Of a stretch of DNA of 64,000 nucleotides, positions 43,663 to 51,202 are shown in pieces. The position numbers were made by a program, and so were the translations under genes. Origin of the DNA: Microvenator marinus (GTDB lineage Bacteria > Myxococcota_A > Bradymonadia > Bradymonadales > Bradymonadaceae); the NCBI RefSeq assembly GCF_007993755.1, contig NZ_CP042467.1, forward strand, positions 4,550,001 to 4,614,000. The letters are read 5' to 3'. Numbering within the stretch: position 1 is the stretch's first letter; the number at the start of each line of letters is the position of its first letter. The notes beneath the pieces are model-generated. The model saw only the letters and a list, made by a program, of their open reading frames with translations. It made no database searches and was not told the origin of the DNA.

Positions 43663-45453
43663 ATGACACGAACTACGCTCGCTTGCGCATTTCTCCTCTT
43701 TGCTGCCTGCTCTAACGACGCGCAGGTTCAACCTGAGATGGATGCTGGGCCTGAACTCGATATGTCCATCGACACGGCCACGGATATGCTCGCGGATATT
43801 CCTGCAGACATGTCAGATGAGCTGCGCGTGGACTTCGAACTCACCTACACCACCAACGCTCAAGAGATTCAGGTTCAAGTAAGCCCCGGTGGTTTCCCGC
43901 GCGAAGACGTGGACGCGCTTAGATTCGACTTTGGCGACGGCATCGCGGGTTGGGGAGAAACGTTGACCCACGCCTACCGCGAACCCGGCGTTTGGCCCGT
44001 CACGCTCGAAGTCAGGCTCGATGGCCATCAGATCCTACGCGCAAAGAAGCTCGCCCGAATCAATCCCGGGCCCGACCACAACCCGCTCTTTCTGACCATC
44101 AATCAGATCCCAATCTACATCAACGGGTCAGTCCCGATTCCCCTGGACGACGGCACCACGTACGAGTTTGCCCATCAGGTCCCCAACAACCGGTTCGACG
44201 TCGATATTGATGTGCTAGATACCGAGGATAACCCGCTGAACCTGGCCTCTATCAGGCTCGAGGCCGTGCACACCGAGGCTATTGACCTGACGCACCTCGT
44301 AGACACAACGCAGCTTGAGAGCGGCATGATTCATGCCGAAATCCGAGACGCTGACGCGCTCCCTCTCGGCGAGATCGCCCTCAGAGTCTCGGCCGAAGAC
44401 GCCAGCGGCACAACGCACCAACGCGAACTTACGGTTGAGACCGTGGAGCTCACGCCGGACCTCGACCCCTTTGCACGCCCAAGCGACTGGCTTTTCAGAG
44501 ATGACCAAGACTTTTTCACCACAACACGCGTCCCAGCCTCCGGAAATCGCTACCAGTTCGCTTCTGAAGCCACGCCCAACGGCGAGGCCGACTTTCTGGA
44601 AGAAATGCGTCTGATGGGGGCTCTAGGCAGCGACGAGTCCCTCAACGAACTCTTCCTCACTCGAATCCGGCAGGCCATTCGCAAAGAAGTCTGTCGCTAT
44701 TTTGGGATCGCGCCGGACGGGACTGCCTTCGACGGCATCGACATGAAGATTTTTTGGGTAGGGGAGCCCGGCGCGCCGGACCCCGAAGCCTTTGATGAAG
44801 CGGGTACGTTCCACATGATGCGGCTTGGCGGCGTTTTCCAGGGGTTTCTAGGATTCTCAACCTACTCGGCGCACAATCAAGAACGAGCCGATGATTCACT
44901 GCCCACGCTTGGCGTGGCGAGCGCCGGAGTGCTTGGCGCCCTGACGAACACGCCGACCATCACCGATGCCTTTCTCCCGGTACATCTGGAGAACGGCCAA
45001 CCCGTGGGTCAGAACCCTCACGATGCTCTCGTCCTCGCCCCGGATTTTGACCCCGATGCCGAGCATCCCGAAGACGTTCTTCAACGCTACCTTGACCTCC
45101 AAAGTGTCGCCCGAAACATCGCGTACGGACTCGCGCCAGTGATTGCCCACGAGATGGGGCACGCCATGGGACTCATGCCAGACGGTCTTCCGCCCGAGGG
45201 CTTCTTCGGCAACTCGCCGGAAGTCGCCTTTGTGGGGAATCGTACCAATGTGCACCACGCAGACCTTCCGGGCCTGAACCTCATGCAAGCAGGAGGCGAC
45301 ACGATCGCCCTGATTGGCGAGCTTGAGAGCGTGATCGAACGCGAGAATATTACCTTGATCGAGCTCGCGAAAATTCTTTCGCTTGAGACTCGGCTCTCGC
45401 CTCTTTCGCGGGCCTATCTGCAGCGAAAGCTGACCTATACCAACAAAGACTAG
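43663..45453 (+). CDS. predicted zinc metalloprotease lipoprotein with PKD-like domain
   Basis: A 596-residue lipoprotein. MTRTTLACAFLLFAAC has a lipobox and is followed by an Asp/Met-rich linker. A PKD-like domain is visible (DALRFDFGDGIAGWGETLTHAYREPGVWPV). The C-terminal part has a zinc-protease motif, IAHEMGHAMGLM (first His near residue 496), with a GLNLMQAGG segment further on that could be a Met-turn. The expected third ligand of metzincins (HExxHxxGxxH/D) is off by one: Pro then Asp. I start at ATG 43663, not the TTG two codons earlier. Substrate unknown; surface or periplasmic. Convergent with the LysR gene, two stops one base apart. Confidence 0.8.
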   Translation: MTRTTLACAFLLFAACSNDAQVQPEMDAGPELDMSIDTATDMLADIPADMSDELRVDFELTYTTNAQEIQVQVSPGGFPREDVDALRFDFGDGIAGWGETLTHAYREPGVWPVTLEVRLDGHQILRAKKLARINPGPDHNPLFLTINQIPIYINGSVPIPLDDGTTYEFAHQVPNNRFDVDIDVLDTEDNPLNLASIRLEAVHTEAIDLTHLVDTTQLESGMIHAEIRDADALPLGEIALRVSAEDASGTTHQRELTVETVELTPDLDPFARPSDWLFRDDQDFFTTTRVPASGNRYQFASEATPNGEADFLEEMRLMGALGSDESLNELFLTRIRQAIRKEVCRYFGIAPDGTAFDGIDMKIFWVGEPGAPDPEAFDEAGTFHMMRLGGVFQGFLGFSTYSAHNQERADDSLPTLGVASAGVLGALTNTPTITDAFLPVHLENGQPVGQNPHDALVLAPDFDPDAEHPEDVLQRYLDLQSVARNIAYGLAPVIAHEMGHAMGLMPDGLPPEGFFGNSPEVAFVGNRTNVHHADLPGLNLMQAGGDTIALIGELESVIERENITLIELAKILSLETRLSPLSRAYLQRKLTYTNKD

Positions 45454-45454
45454 T

Positions 45455-46336
45455 TCAGACGCATTTTCGGTCGAATACCTGCATCGCCTGAGTGAACGGC
45501 GTCTGCGGATTCCACACGACTTGGAAGGGAAAAGTCAGTTTGAACGCGGGAAACGGATGTATTTCCAGAGTTCCCGCCGCGAGCTCTGGAGCGAGCACGT
45601 AATCAGGAAGAACGGCATATCCCGTGCCAAGCTCGGCGAGCGCCTTGAGCGAGTCTATATGCGAGATCTCGATGGTGTCTTTGCGGTAGAGGCCCTTGGT
45701 TCGGGCGTGTTTTTCTACCTGAGAAAAGGAAGGGTCTCGAGCCCCCGCCCAGATCAGGAGACGGTGCTCGGATAAGGTCTTTAGGGTAGGGCGTTTTGCA
45801 AATGTTCCGGCCTTGGAAGCCACTACAATTGGGACATCTCTGAGATGCCGTGTTTGAAGCCCGGTGGAGTCGATATCTCCAATAAAATAGACGAGATCCA
45901 ACCAACCATCTCTGAGTTTTGCCAGCAGGTCATGCTCAAGTCCGACTTCGACTCGAATCTGAACATCAGCATGCTCCGAAACCATCTGGTGGATAGCGTC
46001 CACCAAGACGTAGCGAGCCACCGTGGCCAGTGCGCCAATGCGCAGAATGCCGCGCGGTTCGGTGGATTGGGCGTCGATAAGTCTGGGAAAGGCCCGGAGC
46101 TTGGCCAAAATCTCCCTCGCGTAGTCCAAGACCGACTCGCCGTCCCGTGTCAGCACCACGCCTCGCCCTTGGGGCCTAAAGAGCGCCACCCCAAGCTCGT
46201 CCTCGAGTTGTCGAATCCTCTGAGAAATTGCGGGTTGTGACCGGCCAAGGAGTGACGCCGCCTCGGATACGCTTCCTAGGCGTGCAACCTCTACAAAGGT
46301 CTCCAAAAGATGGGTTGAAACCGGGTCTCTATTCAT
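45455..46336 (-). CDS. LysR-family transcriptional regulator
   Basis: A 293-residue regulator. The N-terminal helix-turn-helix reads FVEVARLGSVSEAASLLGRSQPAISQRIRQLEDELGVALF, the LysR signature, and the C-terminal two-lobe effector domain begins near residue 90 (GILRIGALATVARYVL). LysR proteins usually act on the divergent neighbour and themselves. The divergent gene here encodes a lipoprotein, and the 86-base gap holds an imperfect inverted repeat. The effector is unknown. Confidence 0.94.
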   Translation of the reverse strand: MNRDPVSTHLLETFVEVARLGSVSEAASLLGRSQPAISQRIRQLEDELGVALFRPQGRGVVLTRDGESVLDYAREILAKLRAFPRLIDAQSTEPRGILRIGALATVARYVLVDAIHQMVSEHADVQIRVEVGLEHDLLAKLRDGWLDLVYFIGDIDSTGLQTRHLRDVPIVVASKAGTFAKRPTLKTLSEHRLLIWAGARDPSFSQVEKHARTKGLYRKDTIEISHIDSLKALAELGTGYAVLPDYVLAPELAAGTLEIHPFPAFKLTFPFQVVWNPQTPFTQAMQVFDRKCV

Positions 46337-46347
46337 AAGTTTTGCGA

Positions 46348-46371
46348 ATGAGTAAGTGATAAACTATTCAT
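46348..46371. promoter_or_regulatory. candidate LysR operator
   Basis: ATGAGTA (46348-46354), 10 bases, TATTCAT (46365-46371). The arms match at 6 of 7 positions. The site lies between the LysR gene and the divergent lipoprotein gene, a usual place for a LysR box. The AT-rich centre is also typical. Binding is inferred. Confidence 0.4.
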
Positions 46372-46422
46372 TGGATGGAAGATAAGGCCTTCGTTAAGCT
46401 GCGTCAAACTCGATGGAGGTAG

Positions 46423-47436
46423 ATGATGAGAAATTGGTCTTTAGCATTATGTTTGGCGTTGTTGGGAGGATGCGTATCCACGGACCGCGAAGGTTGGGAT
46501 ATCGATGAAGAACCGGGGGTTGAAACCGATCCCGGCAACAACACAGCAGGTATGAACAACTCCGAGCCTGAGCCAGAACCCGATCCCGAACCCGAGCCCG
46601 AGCCGCGTAATCCTGACCCCAACGACCTGGCCCAAAATCACCGTTGCGCGGCACCAGCTCTGGTGCAGTCGGGAGCCCGCATTACGCAGTCGTTTGCGGG
46701 GCTTGAGCCAAGCGAAAACTGCCTCGGGTTCTCAAGACCTCAGCGGTATTACGAAATCGAAATCCCACCGGGTACACGCGGGTATCCAACTGCTGAGAAT
46801 GCGGTGGTCTACAACAACGATGGATGCGCGGGTGCTGATCCAAGCGCCACGTGCGGAAGCGACTATCTAAACTTGGGGGACGCCACCACGTATGAATCCA
46901 TTGCCCTCAGTCTCTTCAACGACGACGAGACTGAAGTTGAATTTCATTACGACGCCGTTCCGATCGCCGAAAACGCCACGTGTACCGGCCGGGTGAGTGT
47001 TGGCCCGGGAGATACCTACGAGTGGGATGCCCGCTCCGGCTACGAAGTGTATTCTCCGTGCTTTATTGTCGAGCCCCTGAACGCCTTCTACTTTTCTCTC
47101 GAGTTCCCAGATGGAGTTGAGGAGTTGCGGGTCCAGGTCGACTATCCAGGCTCCAACGACATCGGCGTATCGGTGCAAATCGTGGAGGATATGATTGCGC
47201 AGTACTATCCGCAGTGCGGTGAGCTGAGTGGGGAAGGTGATCGCCCAGACTACTGCGTCGGCGTCTACGATGCGTACTTCAACGCGAATCAGCCGGCAGA
47301 CTTAGTGGTCCAGCGACCACAAGACGTCGACCCTTCCGTAACGCCGTCCTATCTGATGATCGTCCATACGGGCGGCAATTCGTATCGTTGGTTTGGGAAA
47401 GACCCGCGCGTTCGTCTCAGAGTCACTGAGATGTGA
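46423..47436 (+). CDS. Cys-containing lipoprotein with Glu/Pro linker, unknown function
   Basis: A 337-residue lipoprotein (MMRNWSLALCLALLGGC) with GGAGGTAG just before the ATG. After the lipobox comes an acidic stretch and an EPEPEPDPEPEPEP linker. The mature domain is beta-rich with about ten Cys and two similar halves; NAVVYNNDGCAGADPSATCGSDYL and IVHTGGNSYRWF stand out. It looks like a secreted carbohydrate- or protein-binding domain pair (bacterial pre-peptidase-like), but I do not recognise the family. It is divergent from a LysR gene that may control it. Confidence 0.72.
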   Translation: MMRNWSLALCLALLGGCVSTDREGWDIDEEPGVETDPGNNTAGMNNSEPEPEPDPEPEPEPRNPDPNDLAQNHRCAAPALVQSGARITQSFAGLEPSENCLGFSRPQRYYEIEIPPGTRGYPTAENAVVYNNDGCAGADPSATCGSDYLNLGDATTYESIALSLFNDDETEVEFHYDAVPIAENATCTGRVSVGPGDTYEWDARSGYEVYSPCFIVEPLNAFYFSLEFPDGVEELRVQVDYPGSNDIGVSVQIVEDMIAQYYPQCGELSGEGDRPDYCVGVYDAYFNANQPADLVVQRPQDVDPSVTPSYLMIVHTGGNSYRWFGKDPRVRLRVTEM

Positions 47437-47495
47437 GTATTGGCAAAATCGTGTAGACTCCGTGCACGCATTGTTAAGTTGCACGAGTTTATTGA

Positions 47496-49553
47496 ATGAA
47501 TTTCAAAACCTACAAGACCTGCTCTTCGCCTGTATTGCTGGCAACAATTCTCATGATGGGGTGTAGCGATTCGGTTCTGGTTCAGAATTTGGACGAGCCG
47601 GATCTGGCCATCATGAGCGATATGCCTGAGGACTCTCAGAGTGATCAAGATAGCGTCGTGGAGGTCCCTCAAGAGTGCCCACAAGTTGTCCGATCTGGCG
47701 CCCTTTCAATGGACGGTTCTACACAGATAGCTATGGGGAATCGAAGTGAGTTTGGACTCGAGACCTTTACTCTTGAGGCATGGGTACGGCGAAATGGTCG
47801 AGGCGGTTTCGCGTCCACAGGTGTCGGAGGCTTGAGGATTGAACCTCTCATCTCCAAGGGCAGGGGTGAGTCTGACGGAAGTAACGTGGATTGCAATTAC
47901 GCGTTTGGATTCGTGGGTGATGTACTCGGAGCGGATTTCGAAGACATGGAGTCAGGAGCTAATCACCCAGTGCTAGGAAAGACTCCGATTCCGGACGGGA
48001 CGTGGAATCATGTGGTCGCAACATACGATGGAACCACATGGAAGCTCTATCTCAACGCCAAGCTAGACGCCGAGGTTCAGGTGGATGCCACACCTCGATT
48101 CGACTCCATTCAACACTTTGGCCTGGGCGCCATGTGGAACTCTGAAGGGGTGAGCGCCGGTGGGTTCATCGGGGATATGGCTCAGGCCAGAGTGTACTCA
48201 AGAGCGCTTTCAGCTGACGAGATAGCAGCCAACATGATGTCTTCAAACCCAATCTCGCAAGATTTAGTGGGGCATTGGGCTTTAGGAGAACCTGATGGAG
48301 AGCTCCAAGACGGCACCTATATTGAAGACGGACCGATCTTGGACCAGGGCACTTTACCGAGGTTTAGCCAACTTGACATGACTCGGGATGGGCTCACCAT
48401 CGCAGTGGATGACGATGACCAAGACCACGTCGAGGTGGACGTCTTTGTACGCAAGATCACGGACGAGGACGACTTCACGGTGGTTGTGATTCCGGATTCC
48501 CAATACTACACGCGCGATGCGAACCCACCGTCCAGACCCAATCCGGACAATCCAGAGTTCTTTCGTGCGCAAACTAGGTGGGCGATGGAACATATCGAGT
48601 CAGACAATGTGGTGGGGTTGATCCATGTCGGCGACATCGTCAACAATGCGAATCAACCTTCGCAATGGAGCCGAGCTGTCTCCGCGATCGAGATCCTGGA
48701 GACTCCGTCCCAGCGCTTTCCTGAAGGATTGCCCTACGGTTTGAGTTACGGAAATCACGACCAATACCCTGCCGGAAGCCCCAATGACACGGCCGAGGCG
48801 AACACTCATTTAGGTCTTGAACGCTTTGCAGACTTCACTTGGTTTGGTGGCTCTTATAGCGCCTCCAACGCGGATGAGACCTGGGTCTCCTTTTGGGTCG
48901 GTGAGCTTCAGATCATCGCACTCAACATGCAGTTCGCCGAGGAGCCCAATCCACGCGTCCTCGAGTGGGCCCGCAATGTTTTTCTCTCGCATCCGAACGC
49001 GCTCGGAATTGTAAACTCTCACTACATCGTTCGTGGAAATGGCGAATTCTCGCCGCAGGGCGCGGCCATCTACGAAGCCCTCAAGGACGTTGATAATGTC
49101 CAGCTCATGGCCAGTGGGCACGTCTCACACGCGGCCCGTCGCACCGATGACTATCAGGGGAATCTCATCCACTCCATGCTTCAGGATTATCAGCGCATGG
49201 CGATTGACCCCACGGACCCCTCCCGGCCCATCATGATCGATCAGAGCACCACGAACGGTGGCCAAGGATTCATGCGAGTTTGGCGCTTTTCGCCTAAGAA
49301 TCAGACCCTCAGCGTGCGAACCATTAGTCCGTACCTCAATCACGAGTATACGAACGACGATAATCAATTCGTACTTGACGTGGATATCAAAAGGGCCGGT
49401 TCCGATTTCACACAAGTCTCCGGTTTAGTGACGAAAACCTCCGAGGCTCAGTCTATTGCGTTAGACTTGGAGGAGGGCGAGGTTGCTGAGTGGTACGCAG
49501 TGACTCGAGACTGTCAGCACGAAGTTAGAACGGACATCTTCAGGATTCAGTAG
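47496..49553 (+). CDS. LamG-domain metallophosphoesterase lipoprotein
   Basis: A 685-residue lipoprotein. MNFKTYKTCSSPVLLATILMMGC has a lipobox, and an acidic linker follows. A LamG/concanavalin-like domain (about residues 75-260: FTLEAWVRRNGRGG, WNHVVATYDGTTWKLYLNAKL, DMAQARVYSRALSADEI) precedes a calcineurin-like phosphoesterase domain with VVIPDSQYYT, HVGDIVNN, LSYGNHDQ, NSHYIV and SGHVSH. The five metal-binding blocks are present, so it should be catalytically active on a phosphoester outside the cell. The LamG domain may target it to a glycan. The Shine-Dalgarno is weak (CGAG). A hairpin, CGTGCA / TGCACG (47461-47485), lies between the upstream gene and this ATG. Confidence 0.88.
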   Translation: MNFKTYKTCSSPVLLATILMMGCSDSVLVQNLDEPDLAIMSDMPEDSQSDQDSVVEVPQECPQVVRSGALSMDGSTQIAMGNRSEFGLETFTLEAWVRRNGRGGFASTGVGGLRIEPLISKGRGESDGSNVDCNYAFGFVGDVLGADFEDMESGANHPVLGKTPIPDGTWNHVVATYDGTTWKLYLNAKLDAEVQVDATPRFDSIQHFGLGAMWNSEGVSAGGFIGDMAQARVYSRALSADEIAANMMSSNPISQDLVGHWALGEPDGELQDGTYIEDGPILDQGTLPRFSQLDMTRDGLTIAVDDDDQDHVEVDVFVRKITDEDDFTVVVIPDSQYYTRDANPPSRPNPDNPEFFRAQTRWAMEHIESDNVVGLIHVGDIVNNANQPSQWSRAVSAIEILETPSQRFPEGLPYGLSYGNHDQYPAGSPNDTAEANTHLGLERFADFTWFGGSYSASNADETWVSFWVGELQIIALNMQFAEEPNPRVLEWARNVFLSHPNALGIVNSHYIVRGNGEFSPQGAAIYEALKDVDNVQLMASGHVSHAARRTDDYQGNLIHSMLQDYQRMAIDPTDPSRPIMIDQSTTNGGQGFMRVWRFSPKNQTLSVRTISPYLNHEYTNDDNQFVLDVDIKRAGSDFTQVSGLVTKTSEAQSIALDLEEGEVAEWYAVTRDCQHEVRTDIFRIQ

Positions 49554-49557
49554 CCTC

Positions 49558-49581
49558 CCGATCTTGGTGCTTCCAGATCGG
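49558..49581 (+). terminator. hairpin after the phosphoesterase gene, terminator-like
   Basis: CCGATCT (49558-49564), a 10-base loop, AGATCGG (49575-49581), 4 bases after the stop codon. The 7-bp stem is perfect but no T run follows, so it is at best a rho-dependent or stability hairpin. The remaining gap to 49819 holds a candidate promoter and the short palindrome described next, and no gene that I can see. Confidence 0.35.
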
Positions 49582-49728
49582 CTAGGGGTGCTAATCTTCG
49601 TCAGTTAATGTGGTGGCCTGCTTTGTGCGGATCGATTCGTGGCTTGAGGTGTTTCTAGTTCGAAAAATGTTAAGCTCAAGGCTGGATATTGGTTTTGGGG
49701 TTGTGGAGTTCTTACCTTAGGCAATCAT

Positions 49729-49758
49729 TTGACATGCGTTCGTCATTTTTGATAGCTT
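49729..49758 (+). promoter_or_regulatory. candidate promoter of the frameshifted lipoprotein gene
   Basis: TTGACA (49729-49734) followed after 18 bases by TAGCTT (49753-49758), about 60 bases before the ATG. The -35 is perfect; the -10 is poor by Escherichia coli standards. The same TAGCTTG string also occurs before clpB and before the GldA-like gene. Confidence 0.35.
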
Positions 49759-49776
49759 GACGTACACAACTAGAAC

Positions 49777-49791
49777 GGTGTGATTCACACC
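49777..49791. promoter_or_regulatory. palindrome upstream of the frameshifted lipoprotein gene
   Basis: GGTGTG-ATT-CACACC is a perfect inverted repeat with a 3-base centre, 27 bases before the ATG. It lies just downstream of the proposed promoter, so it may be an operator or the first hairpin of the leader. No regulator gene is adjacent. Confidence 0.4.
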
Positions 49792-49818
49792 CCTTTCGAG
49801 AAGGACCAGGGAGGATTT

Positions 49819-51202
49819 ATGAAGAATCTGACAATGTGCGCGACCATTTTCACACTCGTGGGCTGTGCCCCCCCCCCTAGAAGACGAGCTTAATGTGACT
49901 CGGCATCAGGAACTTTCGTCGACTCACATCTTCAGTCATGCCCCAGGGCTAAGTGGGTCGGGATTTTGGCAGGCTGAGTCCATTGTGGTGGATTCGTCCG
50001 GCAATTCGTATGTGCTCGGCGACTTTTCGGACAATAGCAGTCTCTCGTTTGGATGCACGGGGTCCCTCAGCAATCCTCAGTACTCGCAACGAGATATTTT
50101 TCTCGTCAAGTTTGACGATGATGGGGATTGTGTCTGGCAAATTTCACTTGGAGATAACGCGTCCTCTCAGATTACTGAGTCTACCTCTTACACTGCAGCT
50201 GACCTCTCCATTACACCGAACGACACAGTTGTTGTGGCACTCAACCAATACTTCATCCCATTCGGCCCAGGCGACTACGCCCGCACGATGGGCTTTTTTG
50301 AATATGACGGCTCCGCAAATCTGGTATGGTCAGACGTCTTCACTGCCTTTGCGGACACCAACAAGAATGTGGTGGCGATCGCAAGCGGTGACGATGACGT
50401 CTACGTACTGAGATGGGGTCCGCGCTCAGGGTCAAGCAGAACCCAATCGTGGGCTGAATCCTTCGGTGGCCTTGGGTCGAATCAGCCTGCGGACGTCGCT
50501 ATCGATCAGGACAACGGGGATATTGCGATTGTTGGCAACTACGACGACGAGCACACAGATTTGGACTCCAACGCAGGCAACTCAACGGATACAAACGCCA
50601 TCTTCATTCAGACGCTCGAGTCCGACGGGACTCCTATTACCTCTCTAACGAGTAACATGGCCTCTGGAGAGTACGGAGTCGCCACCGCGACAGCATTTGA
50701 TACCGACTCTGAGCTTTATCTCGCAGGCTACTTCGAAGGCGAAATCATACGAAACTCAGGATTGGCTCCGACGTTCTTCACTTCGAGTCTCACTTCCAAT
50801 GTCCAAGATGGGCTCTTGATTCGTTACGACAGCGCTAGCCTCAGTTCGGTCAGCATTAGCGGCCACTCGAACGATTCAAGCACAAGAGAAGAAATCCTTG
50901 GGATCTCCGCACCGTTCAACAACGTTGTAGTTGTTTCTGGTGAAACTTGTTCGGTGGTTGAGTGTGTGCCTTCAGGATTCACACACGAGTTCACCGGAAG
51001 CTACACGAAACCGACTAGCTACCTCATTGAGTACTCTAGCGAGAATTATCGGTTCAACGATGTCTTCTCTACGTACGGCTCCAGTTTTCTGATTTACGTT
51101 GTCGGTCAAGCTCGAGGAATCAATATTGACCTTGGGGGAGATGTACTAACGGGTGGTCATGATTTGGTGGCGGCTTATGAGATTACACCTGATGATGACT
51201 AA
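49819..51202 (+). CDS. beta-propeller-type lipoprotein, frameshifted at a ten-C tract (candidate phase-variable)
   Basis: AGGGAGG precedes ATG 49819, which opens a good lipoprotein signal, MKNLTMCATIFTLVGC. The Cys is followed at once by ten C (49868-49877). Read as given, this frame stops at 49891-49893 after 24 residues. The long body lies in another frame, open from 49865 to 51202. With nine or twelve C the two join as a lipoprotein of about 460 residues. The body has SBBP/NHL-like propeller repeats (DIFLVKFDDDGDCVWQ; VVDSSGNSYVLGDF). Its length and lack of stops argue it is under selection. Explanations are slipped-strand phase variation (now off), a recent mutation or a sequencing error. 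The next gene overlaps its end, so its expression may depend on this frame. Confidence 0.72.
49868..49877 (+). repeat. homopolymeric C tract of ten bases
   Basis: Ten consecutive C begin two bases after the lipobox Cys codon. A run of this length is unusual in the window and is of the kind used for slipped-strand mispairing in contingency genes. At ten C the signal peptide is out of frame with the long downstream body; at nine or twelve C it is in frame. Confidence 0.9.
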
